Assembly (NCBI GenBank): GCA_031266495.1
Contig: JAISAX010000803.1
Span: 1-7,158, forward strand
Direction of reading: 5' to 3'
Length of the DNA stretch: 7,158 nucleotides
Source: Opitutaceae bacterium
GTDB taxonomy: Bacteria > Verrucomicrobiota > Verrucomicrobiae > Opitutales > Opitutaceae
In this document: piece after piece, positions 1 through 5,457 of the stretch
Numbering within the stretch: the first letter of the stretch is position 1
Layout: each line of letters opens with the position of its first letter
Notes under the pieces: generated by a model
Databases searched by the model: none
What the model saw: only the letters and a program-made list of their open reading frames with translations
What the model was told of the DNA's origin: nothing
Program-made: the position numbers and the translations under genes

Positions 1-236
1 GTGGGCGGGGCTTCCCTGGCGTCGGCCGGGGCGGTGTCGGGCGCGGCGGATGCGGCGGATGCGGCGGATGCGGTTGCGACGGTCGTCGAGGCAGCCGCGA
101 CGACGGGCCCGGTGGGCAGGGTCGGCGAGACGGCTGGCGATTGGCTTTGGCTGTCCGGAGAGGTGGCCCGGAGCGGCGAAAGGAGGGCGAGGGCGAGGGC
201 GGTGGCGGTGGCGCGAGGGCGGAGGAGGGCGGTCAT
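1..236 (-). CDS. Exported protein of unknown function, N-terminal part only (runs off left edge)
   Basis: This reading frame starts with an ATG at 236 that overlaps the TGA of the upstream zinc ribbon gene as ATGA, and it stays open for 78 codons to the window edge. The first residues look like a signal peptide: Arg6 and Arg8, then a hydrophobic run (about residues 9-19, ATATALALALL), with plausible cleavage near Ala24. After it comes a low-complexity segment rich in Ala, Pro, Ser and Thr, including three Ala-Ser-Ala units (56-64), like a linker or cell-surface spacer. No catalytic domain is visible because the rest lies outside the window. The four-base overlap suggests translation coupled to the FmdB-like gene. 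I do not recognise the family. The opposite strand is also open here, but it has no start context or family signature. That this is a real gene is an inference from the overlap and the signal-like N-terminus. Confidence 0.6.
   Translation of the reverse strand, partial: MTALLRPRATATALALALLSPLRATSPDSQSQSPAVSPTLPTGPVVAAASTTVATASAASAASAAPDTAPADAREAPP
43..69. repeat. Three tandem copies of a 9-bp unit
   Basis: The 9-mer GCGGCGGAT occurs three times in a row without mismatch (43-51, 52-60, 61-69). On the minus strand it encodes Ala-Ser-Ala repeats in the low-complexity part of the exported protein. A 9-bp unit preserves the frame, so copy number could change the linker length without breaking the gene. 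Confidence 0.85.
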
Positions 237-481
237 TGCTTTTCGTAGTCGCCGGCGGATGTGCGTCTGAGGACGGTAAAACCGGCTTGTTTGGCTTCCG
301 TGACGGACAAGGGTTTTAAAAGTTTCGGTGTGTTGATTGTATGAATGTCTTCGCGGGCCACGGCCTGGCCGCAGACGGGGCACTGCGTGAGTGCGGGCTC
401 GTTCGCGGGATGCCTGCGATCGAATCCCGTGCCGCAGAGTTTGCAGGGCGATTTGAGCGGGACGTAGCGATAGACAGGCAT
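233..481 (-). CDS. FmdB-type zinc ribbon protein
   Basis: An 82-residue protein beginning MPVYRY, the characteristic opening of FmdB-type putative regulatory zinc ribbon proteins (compare MPxYEY). Two CxxC pairs, Cys13/Cys16 and Cys34/Cys37, form the expected zinc-binding ribbon. The C-terminal half (AKQAGFTVLRR...GDYEK) resembles the tail seen in small zinc ribbon proteins of this group. Function is poorly known for the family; it was first linked to regulation of formamidase/amidase genes and is assumed to bind nucleic acid or protein. The start is fixed by the MPVYRY match, although the frame is open further upstream. There is no Shine-Dalgarno sequence: the bases before the ATG are C-rich because the opposite strand carries a G-quadruplex motif. 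The stop overlaps the next gene's ATG, indicating an operon. Family assignment is fairly sure; role is not. Confidence 0.85.
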   Translation of the reverse strand: MPVYRYVPLKSPCKLCGTGFDRRHPANEPALTQCPVCGQAVAREDIHTINTPKLLKPLSVTEAKQAGFTVLRRTSAGDYEKQ

Positions 482-502
482 GGGAACGGGAATGGGAATG
501 GG
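482..502 (+). other. Canonical G-quadruplex motif between divergent genes
   Basis: Four G-triplets at 482-484, 488-490, 494-496 and 500-502 are separated by three-base loops (AAC, AAT, AAT). This fits the strict G3N3 pattern for an intramolecular quadruplex. It directly abuts the fmdB-like start codon, on the template strand for that gene and the coding-sense strand for aroF. Folding in the cell is an inference. Confidence 0.6.
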
Positions 503-543
503 TCCGGAAAAGGAGAATGGGAGAAGCGAAGCCGCGGCGGCGT

Positions 544-580
544 CCGCGGGCAACCGTTTTGCGAGCGGGAATGCCCGCGG
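544..580. repeat. GC-rich inverted repeat in the aroF upstream region
   Basis: A perfect 9-bp inverted repeat, CCGCGGGCA (544-552) and TGCCCGCGG (572-580), with a 19-bp spacer, lies 52 bp before the aroF start and 62 bp from the fmdB-like start. It could be an operator for one or both divergent genes, or a hairpin in the aroF leader. No leader peptide rich in Phe, Tyr or Trp was found, so classical attenuation is not supported. I see no convincing -35/-10 pair in the 151-bp gap. Confidence 0.45.
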
Positions 581-632
581 GAGCGCGAAATCTTGCCGGC
601 CGGCCGCGGGTGCGGCATGGTCCCGCCCCTTT

Positions 633-1700
633 ATGCGAAAAACATCCGATATCAACGTGGTTGAAACGCGCCTCCTGCCGTCGCCGGCCAGGCTCGTGAG
701 CGAGTACCCCCGTTCCGGGGCGCAGTCGGAGTTTGTCACCCGGGTGCGGCAGGAGATCCACCGGATCGTGTTCACGGCGGACCGCCGTTTCCTGCTCGTG
801 GTGGGCCCGTGTTCGATCCACGACACGGAGGCCGGGCTCGATTACGCGCGGCGCCTGGCCGTGCTGGCCCGGGAGGTGGCCGACCGCGTGATGGTCATCA
901 TGCGCGTGTATTTCGAAAAACCGCGTACGACGGTCGGCTGGAAGGGCCTGATCATGGACCCGGGGCTCGACGGTTCGCACGACATCGCCCGCGGCCTGCG
1001 GGCGGCGCGCGCGTTCCTGCGCGAGGTGGTCGATCTCGGCCTGCCGACGGCCACGGAGTTGCTCGACCCGATCACGCCGCAGTACATCGCGGACCTGATC
1101 TGCTGGTCGGCGATCGGCGCGCGCACCACCGAATCGCAGATCCACCGGCAGATGGCCTCGGGGCTTTCGATGCCGCTGGGCTTCAAGAACGGCACGGACG
1201 GTTCGCTGACGACGGCGATCAACGCCATCCGCGCGGCGTCGCAGCCCCAGACGTTTCTCGGCATCAACATCGACGGGCAGTCGTCGGCGATCGTCACGGC
1301 GGGCAATCCCGACTGCCACGTGGTGCTGCGCGGCGGCAAGGCCGGGCCCAACTACGACGCCGCGCATGTGGACGAGGCTGTGCAGGCGCTCGACAAGGCG
1401 GGGCTCGTCCCGGCCGTGATGGTGGATGCCTCGCACGACAATTCTTCCAAAAAGCCGGAACGCCAGCCCGAGGTGGTGCGCGCCGTGGTGCAACAAATCG
1501 TGGCGGGCAACCACGCGATCATCGGCGCCATGGTGGAGAGCAACCTCGAGGCCGGCAGCCAGCCCTTTCCCCGGCCGCCGGAAAAGCTGCGTTACGGCGT
1601 GAGCATCACCGACGGCTGCATCGACTGGGCCACGACCGAGGTGCTGGTCCGCGAGATCCACGCCGCGCTGGCCCCGCGCTTTGAGAAGGCGCGGGGGTGA
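633..1700 (+). CDS. aroF: 3-deoxy-7-phosphoheptulonate (DAHP) synthase, AroF-like
   Basis: This cytoplasmic enzyme condenses phosphoenolpyruvate and erythrose 4-phosphate to DAHP, the first step of the shikimate pathway. The 355-residue product matches the class I enzymes of E. coli (350-356 aa) end to end. Visible landmarks are GPCSIHD with metal ligand Cys60, RVYFEKPRTTVGWKG (91-105), GARTTESQ (163-169), GFKNGTDG (183-190), LRGGK (232-236), His268, Glu302 and Asp327, so all four metal ligands are present. Phrasing such as LDPxxPQY, MASGLSMP, GSLTTAINA and YGVSITD is closer to E. coli AroF than to AroG or AroH. Feedback specificity cannot be read from that alone. One residue is inserted in LRGGKAGPNY. 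The ATG at 633 was chosen because upstream in-frame ATGs would add 51 low-complexity residues and start inside the divergent gene's start codon. No Shine-Dalgarno sequence is seen. It is not in an aromatic operon here. Confidence 0.95.
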   Translation: MRKTSDINVVETRLLPSPARLVSEYPRSGAQSEFVTRVRQEIHRIVFTADRRFLLVVGPCSIHDTEAGLDYARRLAVLAREVADRVMVIMRVYFEKPRTTVGWKGLIMDPGLDGSHDIARGLRAARAFLREVVDLGLPTATELLDPITPQYIADLICWSAIGARTTESQIHRQMASGLSMPLGFKNGTDGSLTTAINAIRAASQPQTFLGINIDGQSSAIVTAGNPDCHVVLRGGKAGPNYDAAHVDEAVQALDKAGLVPAVMVDASHDNSSKKPERQPEVVRAVVQQIVAGNHAIIGAMVESNLEAGSQPFPRPPEKLRYGVSITDGCIDWATTEVLVREIHAALAPRFEKARG

Positions 1701-1739
1701 GTTTCCCGAGACCCTCCAGGCGCCATTCGGAAACCCCGC
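1691..1739 (+). terminator. Possible stem-loop across the aroF stop codon
   Basis: GTTTCC (1701-1706) pairs with GGAAAC (1729-1734), and beyond a bulge GCGGG (1691-1695) can pair with CCCGC (1735-1739). It sits in the 109-bp gap between convergent genes, where a terminator is expected, but no T-tract follows. It may only stabilise the 3' end or may be chance. Confidence 0.25.
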
Positions 1740-1809
1740 TCAATCTGCGCCGCCCATACGAACGACATTCGGCCCCCCGTCACGGACAGGACAACCCGCC
1801 CCGCCCCAC

Positions 1810-2934
1810 TCAAAGCGACACCACCGCGCCACTGCGGGCGGAGGCATAGACGGCATTGACGAGTTGCACTGCGGCGCGCCCCGCCGCGGCATCGACGAGC
1901 GGACGCCCGCCCGTGCGGATGGCCCGGATAAAATCACGAAACTGCGCCCGGTGCGCATCGCCCCACACCCAGTCCGACCCCGCCCCGTCGCCCGCCCCGC
2001 TGCCGGCCCCCGGCACCGGAGCAGCCGCCGCATGGCTCACCGCCGACTTCGTGCCGCCGGTCGCCACCTGCAGGGCATGCGCCGTCGCATGGCCGCCGGA
2101 AAGCGTTTCGCGGCCCTTGATCGCGAGCGTGTGCAACTCGTCACCCTCGATGATCGCCGTCCCCCCGGTGCCGCTGACCTCGATGCGCGCCGCGAAACCC
2201 GGATACGTTGACGTGCTCGCCACCAGCGAACCGATGGCGCCGTTGGCAAACGTCAAGGTCGCCGACACGACATCCTCGACCTCGATCCGCTCGTGGGCCG
2301 CCGTCCGCATCTGCGCGTAAACCGACTTCACCGGACCGCACAACCAGAGCATCAGATCGAGCGTATGGATGCCCTGGTTCATGAGACACCCGCCGCCGTC
2401 CAGTTCCCAGGTGCCGCGCCAGTCGCCGGAGTCGTAATACTCCTGGGTGCGATACCAGGGGATGCGCACATCGGCGAGAATCACCCGCCCGAGTTCGCCG
2501 CGCGCGATCTTGCCCTGAACAAGCTGCGACGCCGGGTCGAACCGGTGCTGGGAAATCACCCCCAGCAACCGACCCGCCGCCAGCGCGGCCCCGGCCAGCG
2601 CGTCGCACGCCCCCACCGAGACATCCATCGGCTTCTCCACCATCACATGCTTGCCCGCCGCCAGCGCCTCCGCGCCCAGCCGCGCATGCAGGCCGCTGGG
2701 CAGACAAACCGTCACGGCATCGATCTCCGGATCAGCCAGCAACGCCTCCCAGCCGATCGTCCCGAGGCCGAACTCCGCCGCCAGCTTTTCCGCCCGTCCG
2801 GGCACTTCGTCGCAGCAACAGAGCAAGCGGGCCTCACCCGGAAGCCCCTGCAAGGCCTTGACCTGAGTCGGGGCGATTGAACCGCAACCAACGAGAGCGA
2901 AAGAGACCGGCAGCCCGGCGGACGCATTTTTCAT
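1810..2934 (-). CDS. Gfo/Idh/MocA-family NAD(P)-dependent oxidoreductase
   Basis: A 374-residue cytoplasmic dehydrogenase of the glucose-fructose oxidoreductase / inositol dehydrogenase family, which oxidises or reduces sugars and sugar derivatives with NAD(P). The N-terminal Rossmann fold starts with VGCGSIAPTQ (15-24). The family's EKP signature is Glu100-Lys101-Pro102, whose Lys is the usual catalytic base. The C-terminal substrate domain carries DWRGTW-LDGGG-MNQGIHTLDLMLWL (171-197), with conserved His190 and Asp193. The end (HRAQFRDFIRAIRTGGRPLVD...) is typical for the family. An Ala/Gly-rich stretch at about 300-320 (GAGSGAGDGAGS) looks like a loop insertion. The ATG at 2934 places the Rossmann motif near the N-terminus; the frame is open 51 codons further but that part has no family match and runs into the divergent gene. 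The stretch before the ATG is pyrimidine-rich without Shine-Dalgarno. Substrate is unknown; the divergent SDR gene suggests sugar or uronate metabolism. Confidence 0.92.
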   Translation of the reverse strand: MKNASAGLPVSFALVGCGSIAPTQVKALQGLPGEARLLCCCDEVPGRAEKLAAEFGLGTIGWEALLADPEIDAVTVCLPSGLHARLGAEALAAGKHVMVEKPMDVSVGACDALAGAALAAGRLLGVISQHRFDPASQLVQGKIARGELGRVILADVRIPWYRTQEYYDSGDWRGTWELDGGGCLMNQGIHTLDLMLWLCGPVKSVYAQMRTAAHERIEVEDVVSATLTFANGAIGSLVASTSTYPGFAARIEVSGTGGTAIIEGDELHTLAIKGRETLSGGHATAHALQVATGGTKSAVSHAAAAPVPGAGSGAGDGAGSDWVWGDAHRAQFRDFIRAIRTGGRPLVDAAAGRAAVQLVNAVYASARSGAVVSL

Positions 2935-3059
2935 AAAAAAAGGGGAAAGAGATGAAAAGAGGTGGGTGTTTTGACGCCGCAGACAACTGAAAATTGATTC
3001 ACAACAGGATTCTGTGCGCGAACAAGACGCCCGGCCAGCCTGCCCCGCACCCATACCAG
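2935..3059. promoter_or_regulatory. Shared upstream region of divergent oxidoreductase genes
   Basis: A 125-bp gap must hold the promoters for both the Gfo/Idh/MocA gene (minus) and the SDR gene (plus). The left half is clearly more AT-rich than the flanking genes. The best plus-strand candidate is TTGACG at 2971-2976 with TTGATT 17 bp downstream (2994-2999), which is a weak -10 match. No convincing minus-strand promoter or palindromic operator was found. Confidence 0.35.
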
Positions 3060-3845
3060 ATGAACACCACCCACTATCTGACCACACTCTTTTCCCTCGA
3101 AGGCCGCGTAGCCGTCGTCATAGGCGGCACCGGCGAACTCTGCGGAGCAATGGCCGAAGGACTGGCCGGCGCCGGCGCCCGCGTCATCCTCGCGGGCCGC
3201 AACCAGGAAAAAGCGCAAGCCCGCATCGACCGGATCACCCGGCAAGGCGGCGCCGCCACCTTCATTGCCACCGAAGCCAGCGACAAGACCCGGCTCGAAA
3301 CCCTGCTCGCCAGCGTGCTCGCCAGCCACGGGCAAGTTGATATTGTCGTCAACGGAGCCGGCATCAACTCGGCCACCCCCTTCCTCGAAATAACCGAAGA
3401 AGAGTGCGACCACATCCTCCGCGTCAATTACAAGAGCGTATTCCTCGGCTGCCAGGTATTCGGCAAGTACCTGCTGGACCGCGGCCAGGGCGGCACCATA
3501 ATCAACCTCGGCTCCATGTCCGGCCTCGTCCCCCTCTCGCGAGTATTCACCTACTCGGCCAGCAAAGCGGCCGTGCACAACCTCTCGAAAAACCTCGCCC
3601 GCGAATGGGCTCCGCAAGGCATCCGGGTCAACACCATCGTCCCCGGCTTCTTCCCCGCCGAACAAAACCGCAAAGTCCTCACCCCCGGGCGCGTCGCCTC
3701 TATCATGGGCCACACCCCCATGAAACGCTTCGGGGAAGCGCGCGAACTCATAGGAGCGACACTCCTCCTCTCCAGCGAAGCCGGCGCCTTTATCACCGGC
3801 GCCGAGATCGTGGTCGATGGCGGATATCATGCCATGACGATTTGA
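3060..3845 (+). CDS. SDR-family oxidoreductase, D-mannonate oxidoreductase-like
   Basis: A 261-residue classical short-chain dehydrogenase/reductase. The catalytic set is complete: Asn123 in RVNYKS, Ser152 in GSMSG, Tyr165 and Lys169 in YSASK. VNGAG (97-101) corresponds to the usual NNAG. The cofactor loop reads [13 protein letters not shown] (20-32), lacking the usual Thr and with Cys28 where Gly is normal. The GAMAE context, [13 protein letters not shown] (195-207), HTPMKRFG (218-225) and VVDGGYHA (251-258) resemble SDRs annotated as D-mannonate oxidoreductases, which interconvert D-mannonate and D-fructuronate in hexuronate breakdown. That substrate is an inference. The ATG at 3060 gives a normal N-terminus; a TTG 22 codons upstream is less likely. 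No Shine-Dalgarno. It diverges from the Gfo/Idh/MocA gene, so the two may be co-regulated. After the stop lie a T9 tract (3851-3859) and a weak A/T hairpin (3862-3880), not a convincing terminator. Confidence 0.9.
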   Translation: MNTTHYLTTLFSLEGRVAVVIGGTGELCGAMAEGLAGAGARVILAGRNQEKAQARIDRITRQGGAATFIATEASDKTRLETLLASVLASHGQVDIVVNGAGINSATPFLEITEEECDHILRVNYKSVFLGCQVFGKYLLDRGQGGTIINLGSMSGLVPLSRVFTYSASKAAVHNLSKNLAREWAPQGIRVNTIVPGFFPAEQNRKVLTPGRVASIMGHTPMKRFGEARELIGATLLLSSEAGAFITGAEIVVDGGYHAMTI

Positions 3846-3878
3846 TAATGTTTTTTTTTGCGAAAAAACTCCGGTTTT

Positions 3879-3908
3879 TCATATTGCAAACAGCGCAATC
3901 AGTATAAT
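3879..3908 (+). promoter_or_regulatory. Sigma-70-type promoter for the coiled-coil/HTH gene
   Basis: A perfect -10 box TATAAT (3903-3908) stands 18 bp after TTCATA (3879-3884, four of six bases of TTGACA) in an AT-rich pocket of an otherwise GC-rich sequence. Transcription would start near 3914-3916, only about 7-9 bases before the ATG at 3923, giving an almost leaderless mRNA. The start site itself is inferred. Confidence 0.6.
3883..3899. promoter_or_regulatory. Inverted repeat between -35 and -10: candidate operator
   Basis: ATTGC (3883-3887) and GCAAT (3895-3899) are perfect inverse complements separated by 7 bp and fill most of the promoter spacer. A protein bound here would block RNA polymerase, so this is a plausible repressor or autoregulation site. 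Five-base arms are short, and chance cannot be excluded. Confidence 0.4.
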
Positions 3909-3922
3909 TGTTCGCCTCCGTT

Positions 3923-4360
3923 ATGGTAATACAGAAAATCAAGGAACTCGAAGAACTGAAAGCCCGCGCCGCCAAACTGGCGGCCACCATCGAAGCCGAG
4001 CGCACCGCCGAACTGGCGTCGCTGCCAGGCAAATATGGTTATAGTGATATCAACGAATTCATCAAGGCGCTGAAACAGGCCATTGGTGTTCGTGGCACCG
4101 GAGCCCGCAGAGGCCGCAAGCCGGGCAAGGTCGCCAAGGCGCCCAAGGCCGCCGCCACCGGCAAGCGCACCCGCGCCAGGATCACCCCCGAGATCAAGGA
4201 GCAGGTGAAGGCCGCGGTGCTTGAAGGCAAGAGCGGCAGCGAAATTGCCGCCGCGTTCGGCATCTCGCTCCCCAGCGTGCAAAACATCAAAAAAGAATTC
4301 GGACTCGTGAAAGCCCGAGAAGCCGCTCCCGCCGAGGGCGCTGCTCCCGCCGCTTCCTGA
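3923..4360 (+). CDS. Small DNA-binding protein: coiled coil, AT-hook-like patch and helix-turn-helix
   Basis: A 145-residue basic protein of no family I can name. Residues about 2-33 (KIKELEELKARAAKLAATIE...) are a charged heptad-like helix suited to dimerisation, recalling the H-NS N-terminus. Residues 34-55 (LPGKYGYSDINEFIKALKQAIG) form a second helical segment. Residues 62-69 (RRGRKPGK) look like an AT-hook or H-NS-type minor-groove loop within a Lys/Ala/Pro-rich linker. Residues 87-128 (ITPEIKEQVKAAVLEGKSGSEIAAAFGISLPSVQNIKKEFG) are a clear helix-turn-helix of the Hin/transposase OrfA kind, followed by an Ala/Pro-rich tail. I infer a nucleoid-associated or global regulatory protein in the cytoplasm. 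The ATG at 3923 is preferred over the in-frame TTG at 3908, which is part of the -10 box. It has its own promoter, candidate operator and terminator, so it is monocistronic. Confidence 0.85.
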   Translation: MVIQKIKELEELKARAAKLAATIEAERTAELASLPGKYGYSDINEFIKALKQAIGVRGTGARRGRKPGKVAKAPKAAATGKRTRARITPEIKEQVKAAVLEGKSGSEIAAAFGISLPSVQNIKKEFGLVKAREAAPAEGAAPAAS

Positions 4361-4399
4361 ACATTGATATTCCGGCAAGTTTTCATTGTTTTTCCTCCG

Positions 4400-4440
4400 G
4401 CGCTCCGCGGTTTTTTTTCCGCGGAGCGCTTTTTTATTTT
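4400..4440 (+). terminator. Strong intrinsic terminator
   Basis: A perfect 11-bp GC-rich stem, GCGCTCCGCGG (4400-4410) with CCGCGGAGCGC (4419-4429), encloses a loop of eight T residues and is followed by T6-A-T4 (4430-4440). It lies 40 bp after the stop of the coiled-coil/HTH gene and separates it from the aminotransferase gene. Confidence 0.93.
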
Positions 4441-4503
4441 GCGGCAAACCGCCGGCGGGCGTTGGTGGAGAGAAGGCCGCTTTTCCGGCGACCCCTTTGA
4501 TTC

Positions 4504-5427
4504 ATGAGCACACCCTTGCCTTTTATACAGGCCAACACCAACGGACGGCTCCACCCGGCCGACGAACCCACCATCACGCCCCTCAACCGCGGCTACCTCT
4601 ACGGAGACGCCATTTATGAAGTATGGCGCACCTATGACGGCGTCCTGTTCGCCTGGGAAGAACACTGGCAACGACTGGAACGCTCGGCGGCGGCGCTGCA
4701 CCTCACGCTCCCCCTATCGGCCGGCGCCACCCTCGGCGAACTCCGGAAAACGGCCAACGCCTATCGAGCCGCCAGCCAGGAGCAAGGCGACCTCTACCTG
4801 CGCCTCCAGATAACACGCGGCGCAGGCCCCATCGGGCTCGACACCACGCTGGCCGACCGGGCGGATTTCGTGATCCTCGTGCAACCCGTGCCGAAACTCA
4901 CCCCCGCGCAACTCGCCACCGGCCTGAAACTCTCGCTCGCCACCCGCCTGCGCCGCAACCCGCCCGACGCCCTCAACCCCGCCTGGAAAACCGGCAACTA
5001 CCTCAACAACATCCTCTGCCTGCGCGAGGCCCGCGCCCGCGGGGCGGACGAAGTTGTCATCACCAACCAGCGCGGCGAGATCACGGAAGCCGCCGTGAGC
5101 AACATCGCCTTCGTGCGAGACGGCGAACTGGTCACCCCGCCCCTGGAAGCCGGCATCCTCGCCGGCATTACACGCGGACTACTCTTCACCGGCATCGCCG
5201 CGCAGGCCGGAGTCAGGATCCATGAAAAAATGATCCGGCCCGCCGACCTCGCCGACATGGACGAATGCTGCCTGCTCTCCACGACCAAGGACCTGCAACC
5301 GGTCGGCGCGATCGACGGACACCGTTACCGGACCGGCACGGATACCGTGACACGCCGGCTAAAGACCGCCTTCGCCGCCCACGCGCGCGGCGAGGCCGAC
5401 CGACGGCGGCAAGAACTGGCCGCCTGA
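4504..5427 (+). CDS. Class IV PLP-dependent aminotransferase (branched-chain / D-amino acid aminotransferase-like)
   Basis: A 307-residue fold type IV aminotransferase. The N-terminal motif RGYLYGDAIYEVWRTYDG (29-46), EEHWQRLERSA (52-62) with Arg57, RLQITRGAGPIGLD (100-113), the Schiff-base Lys162 in WKTGNYLNNI, Glu195 in EITEAAVSN (binds the PLP ring nitrogen) and LEAGILAGITR (214-224) are all present, so it should be active. Members include branched-chain aminotransferase (IlvE), D-amino acid aminotransferase and aminodeoxychorismate lyase (PabC). RGYxxGDxxYEV points to the first two; RGxGxxGLD is seen in IlvE-like enzymes. The usual Gly after GD is Ala36. Substrate cannot be decided, so no symbol is given. 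The C-terminal tail (ARGEADRRRQELAA) is charged and extends past the domain. The ATG at 4504 fits the family; there is no Shine-Dalgarno. A strong terminator upstream implies its own promoter, which I cannot identify. Confidence 0.92.
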   Translation: MSTPLPFIQANTNGRLHPADEPTITPLNRGYLYGDAIYEVWRTYDGVLFAWEEHWQRLERSAAALHLTLPLSAGATLGELRKTANAYRAASQEQGDLYLRLQITRGAGPIGLDTTLADRADFVILVQPVPKLTPAQLATGLKLSLATRLRRNPPDALNPAWKTGNYLNNILCLREARARGADEVVITNQRGEITEAAVSNIAFVRDGELVTPPLEAGILAGITRGLLFTGIAAQAGVRIHEKMIRPADLADMDECCLLSTTKDLQPVGAIDGHRYRTGTDTVTRRLKTAFAAHARGEADRRRQELAA

Positions 5428-5457
5428 CCGCCAGAGTCGACACCTCGCCGTCGTCCG

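Noticed and set aside
181..232. Second G-quadruplex in the signal peptide region
   Set aside because: Only three G-triplets are closely spaced (185-199); the fourth needs a 16-bp loop, so it is not canonical.
1..270. Plus-strand frame of 89 codons with Ala-Asp repeats
   Set aside because: It is antisense to the better supported exported protein, has no start context or family match, and its repeats are the same 9-bp units read on the other strand.
480..632. 51-residue N-terminal extension of the DAHP synthase
   Set aside because: The extension is low-complexity, overlaps the G-quadruplex and the divergent start codon, and the 633 start gives the family's normal length.
809..1684. 291-codon plus-strand frame inside aroF
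   Set aside because: Shadow frame of a high-GC gene, dominated by Arg, Ala, Gly and Pro, with no recognisable motif.
2996..3012. Direct repeat GATTC at 12-bp spacing upstream of the SDR gene
   Set aside because: Five-base words recur by chance, and there is no dyad symmetry or conserved promoter overlap.
2931..3830. 299-codon minus-strand frame opposite the SDR gene
   Set aside because: It is exactly antisense to a convincing SDR gene; Gly/Ala/Val/Glu-rich composition is typical of mirror frames.
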